A stretch of DNA of 64,000 nt from positions 310,001 to 374,000 of the forward strand of contig JADJQX010000001.1 in NCBI GenBank assembly GCA_016712525.1, read 5' to 3'. Below are positions 1 to 8,881 of this stretch, piece after piece. The position numbers were made by a program, and so were the translations under genes. The stretch's first letter is position 1; each line of letters starts with the position of its first letter. The stretch is from Myxococcales bacterium (GTDB lineage Bacteria > Myxococcota_A > Polyangia > Polyangiales > Polyangiaceae). The notes beneath the pieces were generated by a model. The model saw only the letters and a list, made by a program, of their open reading frames with translations, was not told where the DNA came from and searched no databases.

Positions 1-447
1 CGTCTTCGAGCGCGAGCGAAGGCGCCGCTGGAGCGTGCGAACGCCGACCCCGAGCTCGCGCGCCATACGCTCGATGGTGACCGTGCCCGAAGGGAGCGCG
101 GAGACGATCGCGACCTCGAGAGCGGCGAGCAGGTCGTCTCCCCGTGGCAGGCGCTCGAGGAGGTGCTCGGCGCTCGGCACGAGGTACCGCTCGAGGGCCG
201 GATCGTGCGGCAAGAGCCGGACCTCGAGGTTCTCCGAGAGAGCCCTCGCGAAGCGCACCCCGAGCAGCGGATCGGCGTGCTCGGCCGTGAGCTCCTCCCA
301 CAGGGCACACGCCGTCCCGTGGGAGAGGCGGGCGTCGGCGGCGAGGAGCGCGTCGAGCATCACGCCGTGCCGGGCGAGGACGGCCCTACGTTCGTCCGCG
401 CTCGCGAGCTCGCGTTCGAGGAGCGCGACGGTCCACCGTGCGAGCAT
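1..447 (-). CDS. AraC-family transcriptional regulator, 3' end cut by the window edge
   Basis: Reading the minus strand from ATG 447-445 gives about 149 codons running off the window. The last part is an AraC-type helix-turn-helix (MARELGVGVRTLQRRL), typical of regulators with an arabinose-binding-type N-terminal domain. The first ~75 residues match the start of that domain (a WEELT...DPLLGVRFA stretch). The middle of the domain seems missing: 'GVRFARAL' is followed within about 10 residues by the segment that normally precedes the HTH (LPHDPALERYLV). That is roughly 100 residues short of the usual ~330, with the frame kept. It is divergent from the kinase at 674, and the 226-bp gap should hold both promoters. 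An in-frame TTG lies eight codons upstream of the ATG. I infer an internal in-frame deletion. Confidence 0.7.
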   Translation of the reverse strand, partial: MLARWTVALLERELASADERRAVLARHGVMLDALLAADARLSHGTACALWEELTAEHADPLLGVRFARALSENLEVRLLPHDPALERYLVPSAEHLLERLPRGDDLLAALEVAIVSALPSGTVTIERMARELGVGVRTLQRRLRSRSKT

Positions 448-673
448 CGTGCCGTCTTCCGGAGGCAAAGGGGTCGGCGCGGCGGGCACGGGGCGCAGTA
501 TTCGTCCGGGGACGGCGCCGCACAAGCTCCGCGGACCTCTTCACGGAGGCGCGGGGCTCCCCTTACCGCGGCGTCGGGGGCGAAAAAAAACCGATGCCGC
601 AGCGCGAAAGGCCACGGTTCTCGTTGGAAAAGCGCCACGGTCGTGAGATCGTTAGAGGGCCCGTGGGAGCCCC

Positions 674-2788
674 ATGAGTCAGAGGTTCGTTCGCTGCCCG
701 CACTGCGGAACCCCGCATGATGCGCGTGCGGTCGTGTGCCCGACCACGGGCCGACGCATGCGCGTGGACGGCCGTGGCGACGCCCCTCGCAAGTCCCGCA
801 GCAGCGCGCCCCCCGCGTTCACCGCCAGCGCGCCGGCGAGCATCCAGCCCTTGACGCACGACGAGGACGAAGCGCCGCTCATCGGCCAGGTGCTCGGGAA
901 CCGCTACAAAATCCTGTCGATCCTCGGCTCGGGTGGCATGGGCATGGTCTACGAGGCCGAGCACCTCGGGCTCGAGCGCCAGGTCGCCGTGAAGGTGCTG
1001 AACCCGGTCCAGGCCAAGAAGAAGAACACCGTGAAGCGCTTCCAACAGGAGGCGCGCGCGGCGGGTGGCATCGGGCACCCGAACATCTGCGAGGTCTACG
1101 ACATGGGCTGGCTCGAGGACGGCTGCCCGTACCTCGTCATGGAGCGGCTCCACGGCCAGACGCTCGCCGATCGCATCAAAAAAGCGGGGAATCTGCCCTT
1201 CCCCGAGATCGTCGAGGTGCTCTCTCAGGTGCTCGCGGGCCTCATGGCCGCGCACGAGAAGGGCATCATGCACCGGGACATCAAGCCCGAGAACATCTTC
1301 CTCGCGCGCCGCACGAACGCCGATCCCATCGCGAAAATCCTCGATTTCGGCGTGTCGAAGGGCATGGCCGGCGGGGCCGAGGAGCCGCTCGACCTCACGC
1401 GCACCGGCATGGTCATGGGCACGCCGTACTACATGTCGCCCGAGCAGGCGCGCGGCGAGCGCAACCTCGACGCACGGGTCGACGTGTACGCGTGCGGCGT
1501 GATGCTTTACGAATGCCTCACCGGTCGCAGGCCGTTCGTCGCCCCGAACTACAACGCCCTGCTCCTCCAGATCCTCACCGAGAACCCGCGCCCTGCGAGG
1601 GATCTTCGCCCCGACCTCCCGCCGGCCTTCGAGTCCGTCCTCCGCCGCGCGATGGCGCGAAACCGCGACGACCGCTACTCCACCGCGGGTGCGCTGCGAC
1701 GCGATCTGCAGCAGCTCGGGAAGCAGCTCGGCTACCCCCACGAGCCCTCGGGGGCCGGCCGCGTCGACCTCAAGAAAGACGCCTTCCGGCCCGCCCACAC
1801 CCCGCAGCCCCAAGCTCGCGAGGCGCAGCCCGCTCCGCCTCGTCCGACCGGCCCGCAAGAGCGCCCGCGCGCGCCCGAGTACCCGAACGTGCGCCCCGCC
1901 GCGGGTGCGCCTCCACGTGCTCCGGTCCAGGCCCCGCACCACCACGTCTCCCCGCTCGCCGCGCCATCTCCGCAAGCGCCGCAGGTCACACCCCACGCCG
2001 CGGTGCCACCGAGCGCGCCGCGTGAGCCCGCCCAAAACCTTCACGACCCGAAGCTCCGCCGCCAGACGGTGCGCATGAGCCCCCACGCGCAGGGCTTGCC
2101 TCCGCACATGCAGCCGCAGAGCGCGCAGAAGCCCCCGTCTGCGCCCGCGCCCGTCGCACGGCGCACCGAGCTCGGCCCCGTGGCGCCCCCCGCGCGACCG
2201 ACGGACCCCGAGGATCTCCCCAAGCTCTTCGACACGAGCCCCAGCGCCGACGGCACGCCGAGCCCCCACGTGCGCCCGCACCCTGCAGCCAACCTGCGCG
2301 AGCGGCAGCCTCCCCCGCCCGCGATGGGGATGCGTCCCCACATCGAGCGCGTCGAGCGGTCCACGGAGCCGGTCCCTCCGCCGCGCATGAGCGAACGCAA
2401 GCCCGAGACCGTGCGAGGTGTGCCCGAGCTCCCACGTGTGCCCGAGCGGAGGACCGAGCCCGACTACGGCGACGGCCCCACGTTCGTCATCTCGCGCGAA
2501 GAAATCCTGGGCGACTTTCTAGCTGGTGGCCTCGGCGCCGACGTGTCGGACTGGGACGCCGAGACCACCGTGACGAGCGGCCCTCCCGAGTGGGTCGAAG
2601 AGACCCAGCGCGGCACGAAGCGGCCGACCTTCCCGCCGCCCGTCGCGCATTCCCCCGCGCCGGCGCCGTCCACCAAAGGGCAGACGACCGAGCGCGACCT
2701 CCGCAAGAAGCTCGAAGACGAGTACGGCGACATGCCGCTCGACGACGCGACCCTCGTGCACCGATCGCGGCTGCCGCGCCGCAAGTAG
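674..2788 (+). CDS. Ser/Thr protein kinase with N-terminal zinc-ribbon and long Pro-rich tail
   Basis: 704 aa. The N-terminus has a short zinc-ribbon-like motif (C8, C11, C22). The kinase domain spans about 76-340: glycine loop near 84-92 (GSGGMGMVY), Lys107 in VAVK, HRDIKPEN with Asp202, DFG at 224-226 and a canonical SPEQAR activation segment. All key catalytic residues are present, so it should be active. The remaining ~360 residues are low complexity, rich in Pro, Ala and Arg, with no transmembrane helix that I can see, so it is probably cytosolic. Such Hanks-type kinases are abundant in myxobacteria. Substrates cannot be told from the sequence. It is divergent from the AraC-type gene. 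Confidence 0.93.
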   Translation: MSQRFVRCPHCGTPHDARAVVCPTTGRRMRVDGRGDAPRKSRSSAPPAFTASAPASIQPLTHDEDEAPLIGQVLGNRYKILSILGSGGMGMVYEAEHLGLERQVAVKVLNPVQAKKKNTVKRFQQEARAAGGIGHPNICEVYDMGWLEDGCPYLVMERLHGQTLADRIKKAGNLPFPEIVEVLSQVLAGLMAAHEKGIMHRDIKPENIFLARRTNADPIAKILDFGVSKGMAGGAEEPLDLTRTGMVMGTPYYMSPEQARGERNLDARVDVYACGVMLYECLTGRRPFVAPNYNALLLQILTENPRPARDLRPDLPPAFESVLRRAMARNRDDRYSTAGALRRDLQQLGKQLGYPHEPSGAGRVDLKKDAFRPAHTPQPQAREAQPAPPRPTGPQERPRAPEYPNVRPAAGAPPRAPVQAPHHHVSPLAAPSPQAPQVTPHAAVPPSAPREPAQNLHDPKLRRQTVRMSPHAQGLPPHMQPQSAQKPPSAPAPVARRTELGPVAPPARPTDPEDLPKLFDTSPSADGTPSPHVRPHPAANLRERQPPPPAMGMRPHIERVERSTEPVPPPRMSERKPETVRGVPELPRVPERRTEPDYGDGPTFVISREEILGDFLAGGLGADVSDWDAETTVTSGPPEWVEETQRGTKRPTFPPPVAHSPAPAPSTKGQTTERDLRKKLEDEYGDMPLDDATLVHRSRLPRRK

Positions 2789-2926
2789 CGCCGCGCGACC
2801 GGCACGTGGATCGGGGTCGCTCGCCCAAGGAACGGCGAGGTCCTCGGGAGCGCGTGAGACGGGCCGCGAAATCCGCGAAACGCGCGTGGCATGCGTGTCG
2901 CAAGGTGAGGTGGGAGAGGCACCTTC

Positions 2927-3607
2927 ATGCGCCGTAACTCCCTGTTCTTCCTCGTCGTTTCGCTGCTCGTCGCGTGCTCGGGCCCGTACACGGGGCAAGG
3001 GGAGCTCGCCACGGGGCTCCGCTCCGTTCCGTGCGTCGAGGGCGCGGCGTGCACCTGCGGAAACCTCACGCAGGGCACGCAGACCTGCCGCGCCCAGAAG
3101 AGCGTCTGCGCGTGCCCCGACGGCAGCGAGGTCCCGCTCGAGCCCGAAGAGAAGACCCCCGAAGCGACCGACGCGGGCCCGTCCACGCCGACGCAGGCGC
3201 CACCTCCTGCGGGCGACACGTGCGAGGCCGCGTCCCTCCAGAAGCTGCGAGTGCTCGAGCTCGCCCGCGGGGGTGAGATCCTGTTCGCCACCGACCTCGA
3301 CGGCGCCACCGACACCTTCCGTTCGAGCTGCGTGCAGGCCGAGGGGCCCGACCTCGTCCAGCCGATCTACACGAAGTCGCAGGGCACGCTCGTCGTCGAG
3401 GTCGAGTCGACCTCGAGCTATACGGGGAGCCCCGTCCTCTACGCGAAGGCGACGTGCGCCGACACCCAAGATTTGAAGTGCGACTCGACGGGGCGCAGGC
3501 TCGAGATCCCGGTCGTAGCCAACAGAACGTACTTCCTGCATGTCGACGGGATCGCGCGCACCCAAGCCCCGGGCGCTCGCCTCACGTTGCGGGCGGAGCT
3601 CCGATGA
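2927..3607 (+). CDS. Cys-rich lipoprotein
   Basis: 226 aa. It begins with a lipoprotein signal ending in LLVACSG, so Cys17 is the likely lipidated residue. A Cys-dense stretch follows at about 36-65 (CTCGNLTQGTQTC and CACP), then an Ala/Pro-rich linker and a C-terminal part of ~140 residues that may be a beta-sandwich. A purine-rich GGTGGGAG sits upstream of the ATG. The stop overlaps the next start (ATGA), so it is coupled to the matrixin-like protease gene. It could be an envelope partner of that protease. I recognise no named family. Confidence 0.85.
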   Translation: MRRNSLFFLVVSLLVACSGPYTGQGELATGLRSVPCVEGAACTCGNLTQGTQTCRAQKSVCACPDGSEVPLEPEEKTPEATDAGPSTPTQAPPPAGDTCEAASLQKLRVLELARGGEILFATDLDGATDTFRSSCVQAEGPDLVQPIYTKSQGTLVVEVESTSSYTGSPVLYAKATCADTQDLKCDSTGRRLEIPVVANRTYFLHVDGIARTQAPGARLTLRAELR

Positions 3608-4500
3608 GGACGCTCACCGCCGCGGCGTTCGGGCTCGTGCTCGTGCTCGGCTCCACGAGGGCCAGCGCGTTTTGTAGGGCGACGACGTGCAACGAGGCCA
3701 AACAGACCTGCGCCAAAGACGAAAAGGGCTGCATCACCGAGGGCACGCAGGTCTCGTGGCGCTCGTCGACGCTCGAGTACCACCTCCACGATCGAGGCAC
3801 GCGAAAGCTCGTCCGCGCCGAGACACGGGCCGTGATCCGCGCGGCTTTCGGCACCTGGAGCGACGTGCTCTGCCCCGGGGATCTGCGCACGAGGCTAAGG
3901 TTCGTCGAGCGCGAGGACATCTCGCTCGATCCGTCCGAGTCCGCCGACCCGACCGACCCGACACGAAAGCTGAATGGTGTCTTCTTTCGGGACACGTCGT
4001 GGCCCTACGGCACGAAGAGCCCCCTCGCCTCGACGTTTCGCCTCTACGGCGACAAACAATCGAAGGGCACGATCACGAGCGCCCGCATCGAGGTCAACAC
4101 CGCCGAGAAGGAGTTCTCACTCCCCGACGACGGCACGAACAAGACGGACCTCATGGCCGTCCTCGTGCACGAGATTGGCCACTTCATCGGTATCGGTCAC
4201 TCGCGAGAGCCCGAGTCGATCATGATGGAAGCGTTCTGCGAAGAGGGCAATCGCTGCAACCTCGGGCGGAGGGCCTCACGAAGGCTCGCCGCGGACGATG
4301 TCGCCGCCGTGTGCGCGCTCTATCCGCCCGGAGAGCCCGAGGCCTCGGCGAGCGACGTACCCACGGCCACCCCACCCGAGGCGGGGTGCTCCGCCGGTGG
4401 CACGAGCCCCGAGGGCGCGCTCATCGCCCTGGGATTCGTCGCGTGCTTCGTCGCGGCGAGGCGTCGCCCGAGAGCCGTGAGGCACGAAGCCGCACCGTGA
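3604..4500 (+). CDS. Matrixin-like zinc metalloprotease with MYXO-CTERM-type tail
   Basis: 298 aa from ATG 3604, which overlaps the previous stop (ATGA). A signal peptide ends near SASA|FC. The zinc site is the metzincin motif HEIGHFIGIGHS, followed by a Met-turn-like SIMM about ten residues later, as in matrixins. The C-terminus carries a Cys (GCSAGG), a hydrophobic helix and an Arg-rich end (AARRRPRA), the layout of MYXO-CTERM sorting tails that anchor proteins at the myxobacterial surface. I infer a secreted, surface-anchored endopeptidase; the substrate is unknown. An upstream in-frame start at 3454 only reads through the previous gene. Confidence 0.9.
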   Translation: MRTLTAAAFGLVLVLGSTRASAFCRATTCNEAKQTCAKDEKGCITEGTQVSWRSSTLEYHLHDRGTRKLVRAETRAVIRAAFGTWSDVLCPGDLRTRLRFVEREDISLDPSESADPTDPTRKLNGVFFRDTSWPYGTKSPLASTFRLYGDKQSKGTITSARIEVNTAEKEFSLPDDGTNKTDLMAVLVHEIGHFIGIGHSREPESIMMEAFCEEGNRCNLGRRASRRLAADDVAAVCALYPPGEPEASASDVPTATPPEAGCSAGGTSPEGALIALGFVACFVAARRRPRAVRHEAAP

Positions 4501-4506
4501 GCATGA

Positions 4507-5046
4507 TCACGTAGAAGGCCGACGACGACGTACCCACGCCACCGCGAGGCCGACGAGCCCCAAACCCACGAGCGGAGCGTCGCTGCCTCCGCTGCTCGAA
4601 CATCCACCACACCCGCGCACCTTCGTGGCCTCGGAGGGGGAGACCTGGGACGAGCCGCCGGAGGGCGAGACTTGGGGCGAGGCCTCGGAGCCGCCGCCGT
4701 GGAGCGCCTGCTCGGCCGCGAGGCCCGCGGGCAGTTTGCAGTAGAGGACGTCCCCTCGGTAGTTGCGTGTGAGAGGGCAAATCCATGTGTAGCCCTCGGC
4801 CTTCTGCGCGGCGTCTCGGTTCGAGGCGGCCTCGCCGGGCGACGTCGCTTCTTTCCACGGGCCGACCACACGGCACGGGGTCGGGCCGAGCGCCGGATCT
4901 TTCGCCACGATGCGCTTCGTGACCTCGGCTTGGACGCAGTCGCGCACCTGCTCGTCGGGCGGCGGGATGTCGGCGCGCGCGCCCCCCACGAGACCGAGCC
5001 AGGTGATCTGCGCGACGACGAACGACACCCCAAGACGTGCGTGCAT
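4507..5046 (-). CDS. Secreted MYXO-CTERM-type protein of unknown function
   Basis: 179 aa with a signal peptide (GARADIPPP near the cleavage site). The mature region has several Cys residues (DCVQAE, TPCRVV, WICPL, LYCKL), followed by a Ser/Pro/Gly linker. It ends in a clear MYXO-CTERM-like tail: GCGGCSSSGG, a hydrophobic helix and RRRR. It converges on the protease at 3604-4500 with only 6 bp between the stops. Two such tails side by side suggest both proteins are handled by the same surface-sorting route. The central domain is not one I recognise. Confidence 0.88.
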   Translation of the reverse strand: MHARLGVSFVVAQITWLGLVGGARADIPPPDEQVRDCVQAEVTKRIVAKDPALGPTPCRVVGPWKEATSPGEAASNRDAAQKAEGYTWICPLTRNYRGDVLYCKLPAGLAAEQALHGGGSEASPQVSPSGGSSQVSPSEATKVRGCGGCSSSGGSDAPLVGLGLVGLAVAWVRRRRPST

Positions 5047-5104
5047 GCCTCAGGATGCCACGCCTCTCCGGCCCCACCCGAGACCGAAATCCAGGATCGC
5101 CGCT

Positions 5105-5992
5105 TCAGCCCCCCGAGGCCACGAGCGCCGCGAGATCGTAACGCCGGTGACGCACGGGTGGGCAGAAGTAGTACCCGCCCGTAACCGGCCGTGAGTACGA
5201 GAAAATCGCGTCGCGAATGCCGTCGTCGAGGCCGGCCATGCGGCGCATCACGCGCTCGTAGGCGTCGAGCGACGCGCCGTAGGCGACGAAGACGAGGCCG
5301 TGCTCCTTGGTCGACCCATAGGGCATCGAGCGGCGCAGCATGAAGGCCTCGGGCGTGAAGCTCTCTTGGGCGGACCGCTTCACGTGCGCGCTCTCGGGTG
5401 CGTCGGAAAGCTCTTCGTTCGTGTCGCGCGAGCGGCCGATGACGTGGTCCCGCGCGGCGGGCGACATCGCCTCGAGCGCGGAGAGCGTGTGCACCCACCT
5501 CTGCACCGCGACGAAGCTGCCGCCTTTGCCTGGCCCCTCGGCGACGAGCGCCACCTCGGCCGCGCGCTCTTCGGGGTTCTCGGTGCCATCCTCGTAGCCC
5601 GAGAGATCCCGGCCGCCGGCGTACGAGAACGCGGGCACGTCCTCGACGACTCGCACCTCGCCGAGCGCCGCCACGAGCTCACGTGCACGATGCACACGTT
5701 CGCCACCATCGCCCCCCGAGAGGAACACGAAGAGCGCCCCTTGCGTCGACGGGACGCCCACCGAAGGCCCCGCCAAGGCTGGAAAACCTCGCAGGCCTTC
5801 GACCGCGAGGCCCGCGCCGCGCACGAGCGGCTCGCCGAGGCCGAGCACCATGTCGTCACGCGCGTCGAGGCGCTTCACCGCCTCGAGGACGTGCGCGGCG
5901 GCGCCGACGTGGGCCAGATCGAAGGTGAGGAACGTGCCCTCGGAGGGCACCTCGGCGAGCACGGCAGGCTGATGCGTCGTGGTCTCGGACAT
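5105..5992 (-). CDS. DyP-type heme peroxidase, YfeX-like
   Basis: 295 aa from ATG 5992; a GTG ten codons upstream (6022) is an alternative. The DyP hallmark GxxDG is present as GYEDGTENP. The C-terminal half follows the pattern of E. coli YfeX: SAHVKR with the likely proximal heme His, LRRSMPYG, and the closing VTGGYYFCPP. I see no signal peptide and no encapsulin-targeting tail, so it should be cytosolic. The family oxidises dyes, porphyrinogens and similar substrates with hydrogen peroxide. It follows the prolyl oligopeptidase gene on the same strand by 48 bp and may share its transcript. Confidence 0.9.
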   Translation of the reverse strand: MSETTTHQPAVLAEVPSEGTFLTFDLAHVGAAAHVLEAVKRLDARDDMVLGLGEPLVRGAGLAVEGLRGFPALAGPSVGVPSTQGALFVFLSGGDGGERVHRARELVAALGEVRVVEDVPAFSYAGGRDLSGYEDGTENPEERAAEVALVAEGPGKGGSFVAVQRWVHTLSALEAMSPAARDHVIGRSRDTNEELSDAPESAHVKRSAQESFTPEAFMLRRSMPYGSTKEHGLVFVAYGASLDAYERVMRRMAGLDDGIRDAIFSYSRPVTGGYYFCPPVRHRRYDLAALVASGG

Positions 5993-6040
5993 GGCGAGGT
6001 CATAGCGCACGAGGGCGCGCACGGGGAGCCCGTGGTCGCG

Positions 6041-8248
6041 TCACTCCTCGCCGAGCTCGTGCAAGAGGAACGCGTAGATGTCGGCGCTCTCGGCGATCTC
6101 GGCGTCGAGCGGCGTGCCCTTGCCGTGCCCGGTGCCCGCCGAGGCACGGAGCAGGATGGGCTTGTCCGAGCTCGTGGCGGCTTGCAGGCGCGCCACCATC
6201 TTGCGCGAGTGGTACGGATCGACGCGCGGGTCGTTCGCGCCCGTCGTGAAGAGCACGGCCGGATACGCGACGCCGTCCTTCACGTTGTGGAGCGGCGAGT
6301 ACGCGTAGAGCGCCCGAAACTGCGCCTCGTCCTTCACGGTGCCGTACTCGGGCACGTTGAACGCTCCGTTCGGTGTGAGCTCGACGCGGAGCATGTCGTA
6401 GATGCCGACGCGGCTCACGATCGCGCGGAACGTGTCGGGGTGCTGCACCAAGGTCGCGCCCATGAGGAGCCCGCCGTTCGAGCCGCCCATCGCCGCGAGC
6501 TTGTCGTGCCGGGTGTACCCCTCCGACACGAGCGCCTCGGCGCACGCGTGGAAGTCGTCGAACACGTTCTGCTTCTTCGTAAGGTTGCCGGCCATGTGCC
6601 AGGCCTCGCCGTACTCGCCGCCTCCTCGCAGATTGGCCTCGGCGAACACCCCTCCCCGGTCGAGCCAGAGGCGCGTGAGCGCGCGGAGGCGAGGCTTTCG
6701 GCTCACGTTGTAGCCGCCGTAGCCGGTGAGCAACGTGGGGCGCTTGCCGTCGAGCGGCGTGCCCTTCTTGCGGAGCACGTTCAAAGGCACCTTGGTGCCA
6801 TCCTTCGACGTGCAGGTCGTGCGCAGGACCTCCGTGTCCGAGAAGTCGATCGTCTCTTTCTCGGCGAGCGCCGTCTTGGTGACGGTGCCGGCCTTGGCGT
6901 CATACCGGAAATACGCGGGCGGGGACGTGTAGCTCTGGCTCTCGAAGACGACGTCGTCGCCATCACGGAGGATGCGCTCGACCGAGACCACCGGGGGCAG
7001 CGGGAGCACCTTCGTGTCACCCTTCTTGGTCGTCGAGACCGCGCGGATGCGCGAGGGGCCGCCCACGAGATCGACGAGGTACGCCGTGTCGCCCGTGACG
7101 ACGAGCTGCTCGACCACGCCGTCGCTCTCGGGCACGAAGTACTCGGTCGAGAGCTCGTCCGCGAGGTTGGGGATACGGAGCACCTGGCCACGCGGCGCCT
7201 TGTCCCTCGAGACGACGTAGAGCTTGCCGTCTTTGCCGAAGGTCGCCTGGCCCCACTTGTTCTTGAAGGTCGAGAGGCGAGTCCAGGCCTTGCCGTCGTA
7301 GACGTGGTGCTCGACCTCGCCGCCGTCGCCGTTGGCCACACGCGCGAGCACCTTCCTGCCGTCGTCCGAGGTCTCGAGCTCCACCTCGGCGATGCGCGGA
7401 AACTCTTTTCCGATCGAGTAGTTATCGGAGCTCGGAGGCGCCCCGAGGCGGTGCTCGTAGACCTGCTGGTAAAAGCCCATGTCGGCCTCGGCGCGCTCTC
7501 CTTTGCGCGGGTAGCGCGTGTAGAAGAAGGCCGTGCCCTGCGCGTTCCACGCGAGGCTGCCCCCGGCGGTGCCGCCGTGCACACGCTCGATCGTGTCGCC
7601 CTTGCGCTCCTTGCCCGTCGCGACCTCGAACACGTGCACGTCACCGCTCTCGGAGCCACCCTTCGAGAGCGACACGGCCACGAGCTTCCCGTCGCGCGAG
7701 GGCACGAACCAATCGATCGTCGTGCCGCCCGAAGGGTCGAGCACGTTCGGGTCGAGCACGGTGCTCACCTTCGCGCTCGCGTCGAGCGAGGTGCGCAGCA
7801 CGAGGAACGGCTGCTGCTTCGGAGGCTCCTCGACGAGCACGAGCCACGCCTTGCCGGCCTTCGTGAGCTCCGAGACGCGCCCGCCCTTCTTCCCGAGGAG
7901 CTCGCGCACACGCGCCTCGATCGCAGGTCGCCCACGGAGCCCGTCGAGCACGGTGCGCGTGAGGGCGTTCTGGGCCTCGGTGAGCTTCTGGACGGCGGGA
8001 TTCGACGAATCTTCGAGCCACTGGTAGCCCGCGGTGACCTCGGTGCCGAAGTAGGTCGTCGTCGTGGGGCGCACGTCCACCGCGGGGTACGGGAGCTTCT
8101 TCACGACGGGCGTCGCCGACGCGGAGGCGCTCGGTGGCGGCGCGGACGGAGCCACGACCGGGCCCCGCGGAGGCGCCACGGGAGGCGCGCCTTCGCACGC
8201 AAAGAGAGCCACGACGAGAGAGCACGGGAGCACGCGAGTCAGCCTCAT
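6041..8248 (-). CDS. Prolyl oligopeptidase family (S9A) lipoprotein
   Basis: 735 aa starting at ATG 8248, chosen because it opens directly into a lipoprotein signal (LVVALFACEG). A start at 8302 would only add repeat-derived sequence. An Ala/Pro/Ser linker leads into the S9A N-terminal beta-propeller (TTTYFGTEVTAGYQWLED) and the alpha/beta hydrolase domain. The catalytic serine is Ser590 in GGSNGG, the Asp probably lies in NDPRVD and the His in GTGHGKG. S9A enzymes cleave after proline in short peptides. Most are cytosolic or periplasmic, so a lipid-anchored form suggests peptide processing at the envelope. Upstream lies the repeat-rich gap 8249-8881. Confidence 0.93.
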   Translation of the reverse strand: MRLTRVLPCSLVVALFACEGAPPVAPPRGPVVAPSAPPPSASASATPVVKKLPYPAVDVRPTTTTYFGTEVTAGYQWLEDSSNPAVQKLTEAQNALTRTVLDGLRGRPAIEARVRELLGKKGGRVSELTKAGKAWLVLVEEPPKQQPFLVLRTSLDASAKVSTVLDPNVLDPSGGTTIDWFVPSRDGKLVAVSLSKGGSESGDVHVFEVATGKERKGDTIERVHGGTAGGSLAWNAQGTAFFYTRYPRKGERAEADMGFYQQVYEHRLGAPPSSDNYSIGKEFPRIAEVELETSDDGRKVLARVANGDGGEVEHHVYDGKAWTRLSTFKNKWGQATFGKDGKLYVVSRDKAPRGQVLRIPNLADELSTEYFVPESDGVVEQLVVTGDTAYLVDLVGGPSRIRAVSTTKKGDTKVLPLPPVVSVERILRDGDDVVFESQSYTSPPAYFRYDAKAGTVTKTALAEKETIDFSDTEVLRTTCTSKDGTKVPLNVLRKKGTPLDGKRPTLLTGYGGYNVSRKPRLRALTRLWLDRGGVFAEANLRGGGEYGEAWHMAGNLTKKQNVFDDFHACAEALVSEGYTRHDKLAAMGGSNGGLLMGATLVQHPDTFRAIVSRVGIYDMLRVELTPNGAFNVPEYGTVKDEAQFRALYAYSPLHNVKDGVAYPAVLFTTGANDPRVDPYHSRKMVARLQAATSSDKPILLRASAGTGHGKGTPLDAEIAESADIYAFLLHELGEE

Positions 8249-8283
8249 GGCCGCGCAGCATAGTGGAGAGAGGGAAGAGAACG

Positions 8284-8418
8284 AGAGAGAAGGTGCCCCC
8301 ACCGCCGGGTGCTCGGCCTACGCGGCAGAAGAGAGAAGGTGCCCCCACCGCCGGGTGCTCGGCCTACGCAGCAGAAGAGAGAAGGGGTGCCCCCACCGCC
8401 GGGTGCTCGGCCTAACGG
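8284..8418. repeat. Three tandem 46-48 bp repeats, part of a dispersed element
   Basis: Three near-identical units, each starting GAGAGAAGG and carrying GGTGCCCCCACCGCCGGG then TGCTCGGCCTA. The GGTG motif starts at 8292, 8338 and 8386. The same core recurs inverted at about 8630-8721 and 12781-12828 with a variable stretch after CCCCCAC. It is non-coding, lying just upstream of the prolyl oligopeptidase start. The third unit runs on into CGGCCTGCGCGCC, which the other copies share, so it is the most complete unit of this cluster. Confidence 0.85.
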
Positions 8419-8431
8419 CCTGCGCGCCCGA

Positions 8432-8524
8432 CACCTCCCCCAAAATCCGTTCTCGGCTTTGCTTCTCCACGTGACGGCGCGTTCACTCGCTTTCGCAAAG
8501 CCTGCGAGCGGATAGGGGGAGGTG
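8432..8524. repeat. Inverted repeat with perfect 10-bp arms inside the repeat region
   Basis: CACCTCCCCC at 8432-8441 is the exact complement of GGGGGAGGTG at 8515-8524, enclosing 73 bp with no gene. The arms occupy the position where the other copies of the element have GGTCTCCCCC and GGGGGAGAC. This suggests the element is a long stem-loop whose stem is conserved by compensating change while the loop is free. The gap 8249-8881 holds only these repeats and, near 8770-8800, a slightly AT-richer stretch that may be the M4 gene promoter. Confidence 0.7.
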
Positions 8525-8543
8525 AAGAGCCCGTGGGGCTCGC

Positions 8544-8721
8544 GGCTCGCTCGAGCGAGCCGCGCGTACCGCGAGCTCTGCGTCTCCCCCTGAGCGCGCG
8601 GAGGGCGGAGCCCGAGCACGCGATGGGGGGGAGACCGCAGGCGCGCAGGCCGGTAGGCCGAGCACCTGCGAGTGGGGGCACCTTTGCTCGATCTCTCGAG
8701 CCGTACGAGTGGGGGCACCTT
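8544..8721. repeat. Dispersed structured repeat element, copy B
   Basis: On the minus strand this reads GGTGCCCCCACTCG (twice), GGTGCTCGGCCTACCGG, CCTGCGCGCCTGCGG, TCTCCCCC, a ~30-bp loop, GGGGGAGACGCAGAGCTCGC, and ends in the 18-bp palindrome GGCTCGCTCGAGCGAGCC at 8544-8561. It has the same orientation and order as copy C at 12703-12828. No ORF fits it convincingly. The GGTCTCCCCC/GGGGGAGAC pair would form a hairpin in RNA or single-stranded DNA. Confidence 0.85.
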
Positions 8722-8881
8722 GCTCCCGTGAGGACCGGTGGGGGGGCGCTCCACGTTCGCTTTCGGCAGAGCTATCCTATCGAAACCACGAGCAAATCGT
8801 CACCTCACACGGCTCGGTGTCGATTTCACGCAACGCCCCGACCGTGAGCGCCGACCTGGCCCACGCAAGGTGGGTAGCGCG

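Noticed and set aside
3454..3603. Longer form of the matrixin-like protease
   Set aside because: It reads through the upstream lipoprotein gene in another frame; ATG 3604 with the ATGA overlap leads straight into a signal peptide.
8284..8418. Three 46-48 bp tandem units that look like a short CRISPR array
   Set aside because: The units are continuous tandem repeats with no unique spacers, the period varies, and no cas gene is nearby.
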